Shown here: one piece after another, positions 36,783-49,134 of the stretch
Numbering within the stretch: position 1 is the first letter of the stretch
Layout of the letters: each line of letters starts with the position of its first letter
Assembly (NCBI GenBank): GCA_000727475.1
Contig: KL647288.1
Location: 2,723,604-2,787,603, forward strand
DNA length: 64,000 bases
Source: Sarcocystis neurona
Lineage: Eukaryota > Apicomplexa > Conoidasida > Eucoccidiorida > Sarcocystidae
Reading direction: 5' to 3'
The notes under the pieces: generated by a model
Told to the model about the DNA's origin: nothing
Database searches by the model: none
Seen by the model: the letters and a program-made list of their open reading frames with translations, nothing else
Made by a program: the position numbers and the translations under genes

Positions 36783-39700
36783 ATGGCAACGTCGGAAACG
36801 GGACGACCAACAATTTCAACCATTGCGGAAGATAAAAGAGCAAGGCTGCAAGCTCTGGAACTGGAAGTGGAAAAGACTGAAAAAGAAATAATTCAGGTCC
36901 CATGTCATTGAGCCAACCCGTTATACTCAAGGGGGCCAACAAAGCTGGAACTTACCTTTGGTTTTGCGTGCAGAATGAAGAAGCAATTATACCCTTGAAA
37001 CACAGGCTACTGCAACTTCACAGTAAAATGAGCGCCCTTGAAGAAGAAGAATTCAGGAACAAATGCACTTTGAACGCCCTTTTGAACGAGAAAAGCTCCC
37101 TTACACAACGTACGCAGCGCGTCACGTGCTTCGGGGTCAAGTATTAGTTCTAGACACCTTGTCATGTCTCCTGTTCTTAGTAGTTCATTTCTTAATCGTC
37201 TCCACAATCGAAAGGTTCCTCTGACAGTTTCTTACCACATTTCAAATTAGCAAATACAGTCACGTGTACCCCACCTACTTGGCGGAAATAAGGGCGTCAT
37301 CATATAATTTTCGATTGGTCGCGCTTGTCGCCATCTACACGATGTTTCCCGTCTCCGGTTCACCCGTGCTGCTTTATCAGAGGTGGAAAAGCAGCGCGCA
37401 AAACTTAACACGACGCTGAAAGAGGCACAAGCGGAAGCTCTGTGAGACTTTTTTGTAACGCATCACGTGATTGGTAGGAGTCTGCGCCAGACAGACGTGC
37501 ACGAATATGCATGACTTTGACCTAACACTCAATCTGCACAGTTATCTCTATTTACATAACAGACGCGAGTGCCAGGCATAGCTGGATGACCGAGTATATT
37601 CCCAGTTTTGTGCCTGGATACGTCAACACACACACACCCACTTACTTGTAGCTGCAGTAGCTGCACCTGCTCACGACTCACAAAATGTCGCTACAGCAAG
37701 CTGAGGTCTGTGCGACTGCGCGCGAACGCGTTTCTAAAAAAGCAAAAAGAGTGGGTTATCATTTGGAACGGAAAGTCCTCAACTGGACTAGTTGCTGTGA
37801 GCGCGTTTGATTACATTCCCTCTTTTCAGACAGCTGCAACGCTTCCCGCCCTGGAACGAGATTCACTGTAGAGAGTATGCTCAACTGTCAAGCTCTACCT
37901 GGTGCCTAACTCAGGATTTGAGCGAATACCATAAAATGCTCCAGGGAGGAGAAACAGCAACTGGAGAGTGCCGTAAAAGCTGCGAGAGAAAGAAAGAAGC
38001 AACTGGATCTACGCCTGGCAGTGAGTTACAGGCGTAAACTCGGCTCATTACTCAATACATATAAATATATATAAATATATACATATATTTACATGCATGT
38101 ACATTTGCGTAACAGTAAAACGTTCCAGAATACAGGCGTTCCGTATGCGTCCACACACACGCTGATACACACACTTTATCCGGTCTCAGATGCGGCTCTC
38201 ACCCCTATGCGTGGAGGAATGTAAACTTGTTCTCAGCAATGTACACGTATGTAGGCCAAGTCACGCTCTGCGTGGGGACATACGTCTCTGCTAACGTGCA
38301 CTTACCTGCACCGATATTCCCCGTGGTAATAGTGTAACTGAGTAAGGGGGAAAATTGGAGGGAATACACAAAGCTCTATATCTTGAGTGCGTTTCACCCA
38401 GACAACCAGCTTACAACTGGTTCTTCTCTTGTGTCTATCCGGTATATTGGCTCTGCTCTAGTACCTCTCCGTGTGTTCATTCAGTGTGGATAGAAAGAAT
38501 AGAATTCGGACTTTACTTTTCTTGTGCAGGTATTACAAGAGAGCGTGAAAGAAAGTGAAATCGAGAACCAAAATCTGGAGGCGAAGTTGACGGCGCTGCG
38601 GCTCCGACATGCAGAGCTTAGACATGTGAATCCGCAGTGGCAAGAATCAGAGGGAATAAGTAAAAAGACTGCCATTCTACGGGACGAGGTGCAGGTAAAT
38701 CTTTTTCTCTTTTCCTCGTCCCACATTTAACGTGACGTATTTGACCGACAATTCGTCAGGACGTTCAAGTCCACAGTCAACTCGTGATAAATCCATCTTC
38801 AAAGAGCGTATCCACGCTCCAAGCTCTCCCACTGGAGCCCGCAGATTCAGACATTCATCCGCCAATGCCGGTTGAAGGTTTTTCACAGGAAACCACGCAA
38901 TGCGGGTAATCCACGTGAATTGACAACGCAAAAGGAACACAATGGTGTATACCTTAGTGTCTGCTAGCAATTTCACAACTGCTCAAAGGCGTCTTTCTTC
39001 TCACCGTATGAGCGGCGCACACAAATTCAAGCAAACATCTGTTTCTTGCAAACTGGAAGCTTTCTTCCCTCCCGCCAAAACTCGCCACTCACGAGTTTCT
39101 AGTCAATGCAACCAATTTCCAGGTAACACAGAACACCAAGCTTCCGCTCAAAGACATTCACCAGAGGGACGTGCGGCAGGATCTTCAGCAACGACACCAC
39201 ATCCACCTGCGTCCAAGACAACAAGTTCTTCCCGTGCTTCCACATGTGCTTCTCCTTCTGCTCCCTATTCTTCTGCTTCCTGTTCTTCTTCTTTCGTCAC
39301 TACTGCTTCAGCTTCTTCTGTGAACGTTCAAGTGCAGCAATCAGACTTCGCTAGCTACCTCGGCCGATTCCACCTGCAACGCGAAAGTTTCAACACTTGT
39401 AGTGCGGCTTTACTCATAGATAGACGGGTATCGGTGGAGAACGAAAGAACTCGTCTTCCACTGACAGTAACATCGTCGCCCGTTCCATTGAAATTGGACG
39501 CGGGAGACGGAGGAAGCAGTGAGGAAAAAATACTTCGATTTGACTCTTCTACAAATACGCGTTAGTCTACTGAGACCCTCTCTTTTTTGCAGCAGCTATA
39601 CAGGATGAAACACACGGACTGGAGGCAGATAATGAACGTCTCTTCGCTATACCGGAAAGAGATTGTTTTCCGGGATCGTTTTACTGGAGAAAGGTGAACC

Positions 39701-39882
39701 TGTGTGAGACGCGCATCTAAAAAGCATCTGAGTTAACGGAGGATGTTGCAGAAGAGAGAATGGGCTGCTACATTGAAGAAAAGAAAGACGCGAGCTCTTA
39801 TGAGAGAAAAACGGAATGCTGTTGCGCCGAAACAGAACAAAAGAAGCAGGAGATAGCGGCAAGCGGCAGACGGCGGAAGTGA
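36783..39882 (+). CDS. Nine-exon coiled-coil protein of unknown function
   Basis: Exons proposed: 36783-36896, 36974-37109, 37381-37441, 37945-38020, 38530-38694, 38760 to about 38879, 39123-39560, 39593-39693, 39742-39882. Except for the exon 6 donor, all borders are GT-AG and each junction restores phase, even the split CAG and CTG codons at exons 2/3 and 3/4. The start ATG opens MATSETGRPTISTIAEDKRA and runs straight into heptads (LQALELEVEKTEKEII). Exons 2-5 are charged coiled coil (MSALEEEEFRNKC, REEKQQ..., VLQESVKESEIENQNLEAKL). Exon 7 is Ser/Thr/Ala-rich. Exons 8-9 are acidic then basic and Cys-rich (TECCCAETEQKKQE), stopping at 39880-39882. Predicted length is roughly 450 residues. 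No signal peptide or catalytic motif is seen. It converges on the OTU protease gene 277 bp away. Confidence 0.72.
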
Positions 39883-40158
39883 AGAAAACCTCAGACTTTT
39901 GTGATAGCGGAGCGCGCCGCAGATCACAAAAACAGCTTCTACAACAGTGCAGACAAGCACAGAAGCCTGACGCATACAACGCGCTTACGATGTACAGGGA
40001 CTTCTAGTTAATACGGCTGTACCTGTTGAGGCCGGCGAAGACACGTGCGTAAACAAGCAGACACACACAGAGAGCCGCTGAAATTATCATGTGTACGTAG
40101 AAGCGTACAGATTTGACTTGACGACACCTGCGCTGGTGTGACTCGTCCCTGGGCACAA

Positions 40159-43100
40159 TCATTCAAACTGAGATAAGCAGGGAAAGAGAGGCATGAAGTG
40201 GTCGCCATTTGTATTACACGTCGGCGAGCTACTTGTGAGGGAGCCTGCCGCTGAACTGATAAATAATATATGCAGCGGTTCGTTTTCTACGTTTTTTGGG
40301 TAACCGAGACATGCCACCAGTTTGAGTGGCTTGCCCTTGCAGAGAGCCTCTGCACGCACTCTCTGAGGTGGTCCGTTTGTCACTAAGCATGTTTCAGCAA
40401 CAGCAGATCTTGTCGTTGCAGTCACTGGAGCTACGCCTGGATGTGAGGAGGGTCCAGTAGATTGGCGAACTCCAGCATCTGGGACAGAACTAGTTGTAAA
40501 AGAGGAAGAATTTGTGCTCTGCCCCTGCGAGGAGAAATCTATTTCGTACACACATATTGTACGCTTCAACGCGTGGCTAAGTGCTACGATTTCCGGTCCA
40601 CCGCCCCATGCCCCAGGCAGCCGCAGCCGATTCAGGTAAGCAACAGATGAAAGGCCATACGTTTCACTAGCGCTACGAACGAGCTCTGCCGGAGATACTT
40701 CCTCGTCTTCCTCCAAGGTAAACGACGAAACGGAAGGGTGCTCCAGTGTATCTACAGCCAGCTGGAAAGCAAACAAGTCGCCAAAATCAGGCAATAAACG
40801 GGCGCGTATTATAGATAGATACGTCAACCCACACGCTGTGTATAGGCACATGCTCGAAACACACACTGCGATGTAGGAATACGCGTCGAACCAAACAGCA
40901 AGTGGAACCCTGCAGAAACACGCACGTATGGACAAACTGGGGCAAACGCATCCCTGCTGGAGAATCTACCTATATATATATATATAATGTTTACCTACGT
41001 ACAAGCATTAATATTTGAGTACAAACCTATAGATGTATGCGTATGTATGTACATGTTTATATATACATATATAATTATATACAAACATATAGATACGCAC
41101 GCGATGGGAGTATGTACATATCCACACATATGCTACCCAGTTTTGAGGTTACCGGGATGCATGCAGCAAGGCGTCACTTGCCACCACGCTGACGTCGGCC
41201 CTCATGTTTGTTCATCCGTGCATTTCTCATACTCTGTCCTAACAGAAACGTTTTTCTATACACTGAATTTTTCGCACAGCTAAATTTACAGTGCGGGCTG
41301 AAAGGATTTCGGCTCTGCCTGTCGCTAAACTGTGACCTTCTATACCTACTGCGTGTAAATCGAGCTGTGTAAAGCTCGTTCGTGTCATCGCGATACCACA
41401 GCTAATGTGTTTGTGCTCTGCATAGTGCTCTCGTCTGAGGCTGAAGTAAATGCTGTACACTATTATATTTCAAATCGTTACTTTAACCTACTTACACATA
41501 TATATACACATATATTATATGGTGAGCTCCTGTTTTCTTAGTCATACGTTACCAGAGGTAAATACACATGTACATATACCGTGGACTACGTAAGGAGCTG
41601 CTCTAGGCTAAGAGTACGAGTTTGTGAACTTTTCTGGGGCGGTATGGGCGCCAGATGTGCACTGTGGGGAGACGACGAAAAAGAAGTGAGCCGACAGACC
41701 AAAGAACGGGTACTTTTTTTCGCTCCCATACCTGTCGCAAGTTGTATGTCATGTCTTTGAAGGTAGGCGTTCGAAGAGAAGGGTGGGCACCGAACATACT
41801 GTACCAGAGGCAAGCAGCTAGTGCCGTAAAAAGGCAATCGCCATCTCCAGGAATCTGCAAAGAAACAGCACAAGAGAATGTGAGAGAACAAGAGCTGAGG
41901 TCGCAGTGCATGTCAACCCCTCTTCAGAATTTGCGGGCAAAAGAAGGGAATTTCCTAGTCAGCCAGTGGAAACACGAGAAGCGTGAAGTCATGGCTGCCA
42001 GGGTGATTTGTGAGGCAGAGAAAGGATACACACAGGAGAGTGTTCGAGAGAAGTGCGGGACGTTAATCTAATGCAGTGCGCAACTAAGGACACGCATTTG
42101 ATCACCGTTACGTGGATGCACCCTGCGTCAGAGGCACGTAGATGCACCCTGCGTCAGAGGCCGTGCCTCTGACGCTGCTGTTTTCAAAATAAAAACCAAG
42201 GAAGGTAAAGACATGTATAGCAAGCTAACTGATGTACCCGTTGCAACTGAAAAGTTTCTATTTCCAAATATCCGCGGCTGACGTTTTCCCACCAGTGAAA
42301 AGCAGTACGCTGTACCTCATAGAGCAGAACACGGAAATACACCTAATACTGAAGAAAGGTGACGTCGCCGAGAAAAGTATACGTTAACCTCTTCTCAAGC
42401 ACAGTATGGTCCATCTACGTGAACGTACTTTCTAGTATACGTTAACCTCTTCTCAAGCATACGAGAGTATACCTAAATGAATGTACTTTTTATTTGCTTT
42501 GCTGAGCCGTTCGCCGCTGCGCCTGTACGTGCGGTCACTTTCATTTCGTCCCACTGCATCAAGTGCTGCTTCTGTCTCTACTGCTCGTTTCCCACCAGAA
42601 CTTGTGTTCTCAATCTAATCACTGCCCGCTGTGGTTCTGTCAGCGAACAAAAGTGGGAAATTACAACGAAGAACGCTCTTGCGTAATCTTTCGTCCATAC
42701 CTCTCCAACTCTGACGCAGTAGGGCATCCCCGTGATGCGAAGAACCCCATACAGCAGGTAATCGTCATTTTTCACGTGGGTTGGCGACGGGGCACCTTCT
42801 CCTTTGGACGCTAAAAGTTTCTCCAGCACGGCGCCGGCGACGTAGTCGCGTGCGGAAATGTTTTTTCTCCTCATCGACGTAGCGGAAGGATGTGCATGTG
42901 ACTCTGTCTTACTGCATATCGAACGATCACTAACAAGAGCATCACCGTCAAAGCAGGGAATATGCAGAGGTAGAAGATACTTTCTACGACAGTTCGAGGA
43001 GCCGCTGGCCCCACGATAGCGCCTGCCACGAAGTGTGAAACTCAACAGGGAGAATAAGATATCTTTGTTGCTGCTCAGCAGCTTTACGGCTTGCGCATGT

Positions 43101-43969
43101 CGGTCCGGTGGCGTGCTGCACAGCAAAGAATTACCAGGACCTACAGGGAGTCTCTTTCCGGTATGCCGGAGATAACGCAGAAACCGGCTGAAAACGGTAG
43201 CGAGAGATCCGGAAGAAAAAACCCGTTTACGCTGCGACAACTCTGGTGCAGAGAAGAGTGCAATATGATTGATATTTCCTTTACAAGTTCTACTCAACCT
43301 TCCGCCGTTAAATTCAGGCTTATCCGAGACAGCAGGTGACAAAGCGCTACTTTTGTGAAGGGCTGGTACAGACGAGTTGAATTTTTCTGAGTGACTCACT
43401 CGACAGGATGAAGAACGTTCTTCTTTTCCTCGTCTTTCGTCTCTCCTCAACAGGCCAAGGTGCTGCAGCAGCGACGCACCAGCAGAGATGCAGAGGATTC
43501 CGCGTTCCCTTCTACTGCGGAAGTCACCTTGTGAGGGAGAGGGAAACTTCTCTCTACTCTGTCTTCTCGAGCTCCTGCGTGCTACAGGGGCTAATTCTTT
43601 CCCGTCGTTGTTCACCTGCGTGACGTTGACAGACGGCATTGCAGTGGGAGAGTGAGGTAGATTGTTCGCGTGAGAAACCGAAGTTTGTCGAGAAAACGGT
43701 GGACAGAGCATTTCATTTATTCGCACTGACAAGTGAGAGTTAGCAGACAAGAGGCGGCACCGGGGCGCGAAAAATCGCGAGGAAGAACATCTGGGCTGGT
43801 CATGCTGAGCTCGTACGACGTCGGCAGAAAGTGTCGATGCGACGGCGACCCGTCGTGAAACGGAGAGGATCACACAAGCACACACATACGAAGAAAGGAT
43901 AAAAAAGAGAACCTCGCTTCTTGAGTTCGTCTGCCGCCTCATGGCTGCAAAGAAGCACCCCCTTGTCAA
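40159..43969 (-). CDS. OTU-family cysteine protease (probable deubiquitinase), complete
   Basis: Three exons: 43969-42701 (423 codons), 41854-41732 (41 codons), 40761-40159 (200 codons plus stop). All junctions are GT-AG in phase 0, giving about 664 residues. Exon 2 opens IPGDGDCLFTALAACLWYSM, the OTU Cys box, with predicted nucleophile Cys430 and Asp427. Exon 3 holds AYLNRLRLPGAWGGGPEIVA, then LSHALKRTICVYEI, a Ser/Thr/Pro-rich insert of roughly 80 residues, LHILF, and NGDHFMPLF with predicted catalytic His652. OTU enzymes cleave ubiquitin or ubiquitin-like conjugates; substrate and linkage cannot be read here. The N-terminal 420 residues are Ser/Arg-rich. Residues about 20-38 (VLFFILSSYVCACVILSVS) form a hydrophobic segment that could be a signal anchor if the first Met is used. 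Coding composition is normal, without CAG runs. Confidence 0.93.
42110..42175 (+). repeat. 26-bp tandem duplication ending in a perfect 11-bp stem-loop
   Basis: ACGTGGATGCACCCTGCGTC plus AGAGGC (42110-42135) is repeated at 42136-42161 with one change. The second copy's GCGTCAGAGGC then pairs with GCCTCTGACGC at 42165-42175 across a 3-nt loop. It lies in the OTU gene's first intron. Function unknown. Confidence 0.9.
42375..42459 (+). repeat. Direct repeat of 26 bp in OTU intron
   Basis: AGTATACGTTAACCTCTTCT followed by CAAGCA occurs at 42376-42401 and again, identical, at 42434-42459. The 32 bp between are unrelated. Confidence 0.9.
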
Positions 43970-44780
43970 TTCCTGCTTGAGCCAATCAGATGCTGCCTGT
44001 CGGCCGACAGAGTTCTAGCAGCAGCATCAGCAAAACAGCTTCTCCTGCGGTTTGAAACAACACTGCGTCAGGAAACGTAGAAGAAAGACGCATGACAAGA
44101 AGATCCGCACGGGCACATGGAGAAATATTTCTGTTCGGCAGGAGTGGTGCACATGCACGGAGAGCTGGGGAGGAAGGACAAGAAGCAGCAGCCCCACCAG
44201 CAGCAGAATACGCCCTGTCGTCGGTTTACAGGGACAGGCGATACTAAAAAGATGCCACAAGGATAGGAGAGACAAGAAGTCGCAGCCGCTCATGAACACG
44301 CAAAGTCGTCAGATTGAGAAAAGCACGCGGACGTTATCTCCTAGTGTGATGAGACAGACAGAAGGAAGCGACGGTGTAGCAAAAATGACGATAAGATCCG
44401 GTACCGCTACGTTGTAATACGCACGAGCATAGTTAGTGGTTTGAGACGGGGGGGGAAGAAACAGCAGCATCAGCAGGAGCAGCTCTCAATAGCTGTGGCT
44501 CCGGGACAGGAAATTGAAAAGTGCAGTTATTTAAATTGAAACTCAGGCATATACGGGAAAGGACGAAGAACAGCCTGTTCCTCTGCGTGCAAAGACAGAT
44601 TTTACTTTTTGTGTTATAATTACCAGTTCGTGGAAATAACTTGATTACGCGTCCACCACACTGTACGAACTCCACTGTGCTGATGAAGAGCTAGATGGAG
44701 TAATTAGGATCGAAGGGGAAGAAGGATCTATTCAAAGTGCACAGAACAGTTTTCTTGATAATTAAACATTTTTTCAGAAC

Positions 44781-46327
44781 TTCTTGAAGAATTGGACCGG
44801 ATGCGGATTACAAGGCGTGAAGCGCGTGACAGCCGTAACTGGAGTGTTCGTTGAAAAGACAGGGAAAATTACAAGAGACTTGTCACATAACAAATGAAAA
44901 AAAATACGTGGAGGCTGCGTTTACCTGTAAAGACGTCTTCCACTATTCGGAATCACCTCGTGTCACGGATAATAAAACACAAAATTCTAAGAACAGAGAC
45001 ACACACGCGTCTGACCCGTCCAAGCACAAATATATAAGAACACGTAAGTAGACATGTGTGTGTACACGTGCATACACACGTGTATACCTGAAATATGTGA
45101 GTAGGAGAGACACTGGTGGATGCTGAAGGGTATTAACTCAAACGTTTCTGACCTTCACTGAAGTGCTTTTGCCCGTGCAATGGAAACATACGGTGTACGC
45201 GTAGACATGGGTAGAAGTGAAAGAGTGCTCAAGGCGTCGGGGTACAGGCCGCTACCGAAGGCTTGTACGGGGTAACGCACAGACAAAGTTGCTGGCACGA
45301 AGGAGGCATGTACACGTCATCGAGTGTTTCGACAGGGGACACAAAAACGTACCCGGTGCAGGAAATAACGAAGGCAATGCAACAAGGAAAATCCAGCTTG
45401 ATTTTCTTCATCAGGAAGAGTTGTGTATGCACACGCCGACAACAGCGACTGAAAAGTTGTTATTCGACAGGAAGTAAACTACGTGCGGAAATTATGAAGT
45501 GCGTTCACTTTCTGGATTAGCGCACGTTTCGCTAGTCTCCGATTTCACATCGGTAGCCGAGCACACGGGGAGCATGCACAGAAGTGAACTCACGCACAGT
45601 GTGTAAAACTGCGGTGTTTGAAGCAGTTAAGATTTACTGTATGGTTCAAGAGGTAAAAGTAATGATGTGCTAGTAATCACACTGGATGGGTCATTCGGCG
45701 GGAATGAAAATATAATACTTGACTTTTGAACGGGTGCATGTACGAGCCGAACCGGTAGAACAAAGGTGTGTGTTTACGACTACTTTATGATCGAAGGGGT
45801 GAAAGTGACGGTGTGCTAATAATCATTGTACACGGATAGACTTGTGAAAAAGGAAACATAATAATGTACTTCCGTAAGATGGATGTACGAGCAGTGCGGG
45901 TAAGTTTGAAGAGGAGTAGTCTTCGATTCGCCGTATAGCAAAAATAATGGAGGTCCTCGACCGCTTTGCAGTGGAGTTGCGTTGCCACGTGCTGGTGATG
46001 GAATAGACTGCAGCAAATTATTCTCTCAGTTTCGAGGAACTCTACTTTTCCTCCACACATACGAGAGTACGACTTCCTGTGCATCACCCGTAAATATCTA
46101 TATATATATATATATATTTATACACACATGTACGAATATATATAGTAATACAAAGCACGTATGTCTGAATACCGGATGTATATGCTTGCAAAACGCCCAC
46201 GTCTTGAGGGGGAAAGGTCAAAGCAGCTCTATAGTCCTGCCGCCGACGTATGTCGCCGCAGTGAACGGTAGTCGCTCAGTAATTTATTAGTAGTACCTCA
46301 CGCTCATGTTAACAAAAGCATGTAATA

Positions 46328-46358
<31 letters not shown>

Positions 46359-47973
46359 GTATATCCGAAGTCCTGCCGCCGAAATAAGTCGCCGTGCTGA
46401 ACAGTAGCTGCTCAATAATTTATTAGGAGTACTTCACGCTCACATTAACAAAGGCATAATATATATATATATATCCATCAACTTCTGTGCATACAAATTC
46501 ATATCTGAACAGCACCTAGATGCTGGTGTGTGGGTGCTTAAGTATTTATCCGCGTGGCTCTCCTATGAGTGCGTACGGACGTATATACGGGTAGCACATA
46601 TATACACAGATTTGTGGCCCCTAACGTTTAATAAGTGGTGACGACTACTTGGGTCTGCCGTGCCTCTCGTGTACAACTGAATGGAAGAATATATATGAGT
46701 GGTGCGAAGAAACCTTCTGCCCGCATAACAAATTGAGAGTGTTAGAGTCCGCGAGTGTGAGAAGAATAGCAAGCTCATTTTGACCTTTCTTTCAGGGAAG
46801 AAACATACTGCGAAACACAGTTTACACAGAATGTGGGAACATATACGTGTGTATGTGCAAGGTTCAGCGCAAGCATTCAACAGTGTTCCTGCAAGTCGTT
46901 GTGTAAGAAAACACCAGCGCCTACACGTCCAGAGGACGTCACGGGGTTTTTCTGTCGTGCGGTGTCCTCCAAGAACTGCAGAGACACCTTAGTAGTCTAC
47001 GAAGAACAATGAAAAGTTTGAATTTCCGCTTCAGACGTATATACGCGGCGGTGTCAACGTGTATATATATATGTATATATATCTCTAAATATATGATTAA
47101 ATATGTGTTTATCCCACTGCTTCTCAGAATGATAATTCACAGCGCATGTTTTCTTCGGTTATACCACACCTGCTGTTACCGCGTGTATACTATTTTTCGT
47201 GCTTCCTGAGTATTGTACAAAGCACGCATCTCTATATTAACATACATAATTCTATATGTCTGCACGTAGCATAAGTGCAGAAGCATGTTATCAAATGCTC
47301 CTGTGTATCGTCAGGTAGGTGTACACCCGCGCGGTCACGACTCGCACTCCATCTCCGCCTACACATATGTGGTACGAAAAGGTGACAAGGTCCTCGTTTT
47401 TCCTTTAAACGCAGTTACCTGCACATACACATCCGTATTTCACCGAGTTTACCAGTATAGAACTTCGCACCATGTAACTACGTGTACGTCTCTGCGTGCC
47501 TCATTGCTGGTCTCCGGACATGACCACTTGTTTGGCAGCAGCGCTGCTAAGTGGATGTTTCTTTCTCCACAGAAGAATTTCTTACTTATAATACGCGTCT
47601 GCGCAAGCTCAGCGCAGCAATAACTGAAATAATACAACAAGCGAGTGCAGGTGAGGAGTGGTGTATATGTTGGCGTATGTATGTGTCCTCGTATATGGAT
47701 GTGGACGGCGATCGAGATGTCTTTCATCCCGATGTGCAAGCGTTAGTTATACTCAAGGATATGTAGTAAACGGATATATCCGTAGGCGCATATTTAGGTG
47801 AGTGGTGCCTCCTGAAGGCAGCCGAAACTTCCGAGTCTCTGTCCGGATGTTTGTGTTATTTTTACTCGTGGTGCACGTGAAAAGTGCTTGTGACCTCTTC
47901 ACCAGTTCCACCGACGGAAGAGGAGTCTCAATTTAAAATTCCTATTCACGACAAACAACAAACGAGTCCTTAG
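44781..47973 (+). CDS. Possible small-exon gene (weak)
   Basis: Three + strand segments have plausible GT-AG borders and compatible phases. One begins near 44781 after TTTTTTCAG and reads LLEELDRMRITRREARDS. The second is 47573-47650, after TTCTCCACAG, and reads EFLTYNTRLRKLSAAITEII before donor GTGAGG. The third is 47906-47973, reading PPTEEESQFKIPIHDKQQTS before a TAG. The first two look like coiled coil. The first and second are almost 3 kb apart and no family is recognised, so this is a candidate only. Confidence 0.25.
45637..45900 (+). repeat. Two diverged ~120-bp direct copies
   Basis: Segment 45637-45760 and segment 45781-45900 share the order GAGGTAAAAGTAATGATGTG / GGGTGAAAGTGACGGTGTG, CTAGTAATCA / CTAATAATCA, an ATAATA block and a final ATGTACGAGC. 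Several indels separate them, so the duplication is old. Confidence 0.65.
46233..46461 (+). repeat. ~95-bp direct repeat with TA/CT microsatellite between copies
   Basis: Both copies (46233-46328 and 46369-46461) begin AGTCCTGCCGCCGA. They share GTCGCCG, GAACAGTAG or GAACGGTAG, CTCAATAATTTATTAG, CACGCTCA and TTAACAAA, and each ends in ATAATAT-like sequence next to a TA tract. This could be a dispersed or tandem element. Confidence 0.85.
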
Positions 47974-48797
47974 AAAGTAGATTTCTGTCACTTCTGCACA
48001 AAAAGGGTGCAGGTATACTGCGCCTCTGAAGCAACATAGTACGAGCGGAACTGCCGGTTCAACACGGCGCGCTGCTCGTGGGCAAGACGATGTGCCGACT
48101 CTGTTACCATTTCAGAGTGAAGAAATCTCTTTTAAGTGAAAACGATGCTGAACGTGCAAACAATTCACGCGACACGTTTTCTTACAAGAAAACTGACCAA
48201 AGGTCTACAGGTCCATGTAAGTGTGTAATGCCACTGGCTAGTTCAAAAGAAGAAGCAATTCGTAGCTGCGGGCGCTGTTCGCTGCAAGCGGAATGCCGTT
48301 CCACCGACCAGACAACGGGCAGAAAATAAAAGTTTTCTAAGAAATATGTATTCTCAAATCAAAGGGGCCAACACCATCACACATTGTTACACGTGGATAC
48401 GCTGCCAGTGAATCCTTCTTACGAACGTTATAGTATCAGAGAAACGCAACTCCCTGCGTAAACAAAACGACGTCTCCCTTGACGTTTGTAACATACACAC
48501 ACGTCGCATCCACGTAGCAGGTGGCATACCGATATATCCATACGCACATTTATATATATATATATACATACATACGTATTCATGTAATATCTACACGTAC
48601 GCGTACATGGATATATATATATATTTATTTTAATATCCGTATAAATAGAGAGAGAAATTCAGGAGAATGCCTCTCTCTCTACATATATATATATATATAC
48701 ATATACGTGTATGTATATACATATATATTCTCGCCTATTAGAAAAAAGTACACAAAAACGTACACAAGTATACATCCAAGAGAAATTTGGGTACAAC

Positions 48798-48829
<32 letters not shown>

Positions 48830-49134
48830 GCGACAATACTTATATCGGGTGGACGACGCAGGACCCTGTGTTTAATTACGTGCGACAAGATTTAGAACCT
48901 TCCATTCGAACAGCAACTCCACGTCAAGACATGAAAGTAATAACACGGAGATTCACACTTGTTTGTTCTTAGAGAAGAAATTCACCGGAGGATGCGGCAG
49001 CGAATCACCGGTTCACCGATGCAGCACAAACTTTTCTGACCCAAGTTAGTCGACAGAAACAAGCGTCTCAAAAACCGGCTGAAACGGAAGAAAACACACC
49101 AAGAGAAATCCACAGAAATCTGCCGTCAAAACGT

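Larger units (their letters stand above)
43970..49134. other. Region between OTU and ESF1 genes; few supported exons
   Basis: Mostly unique sequence up to about 48.4 kb, then TA microsatellite (48540-48840). Candidate small exons are listed separately at 44781-47973. A + strand frame ending at 48327 (reading KKSLLSENDAERANNSRDTF) follows a TTTCAG acceptor and could be another exon. Two duplicated segments (45.64-45.90 and 46.23-46.46 kb) lie here. Confidence 0.4.
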
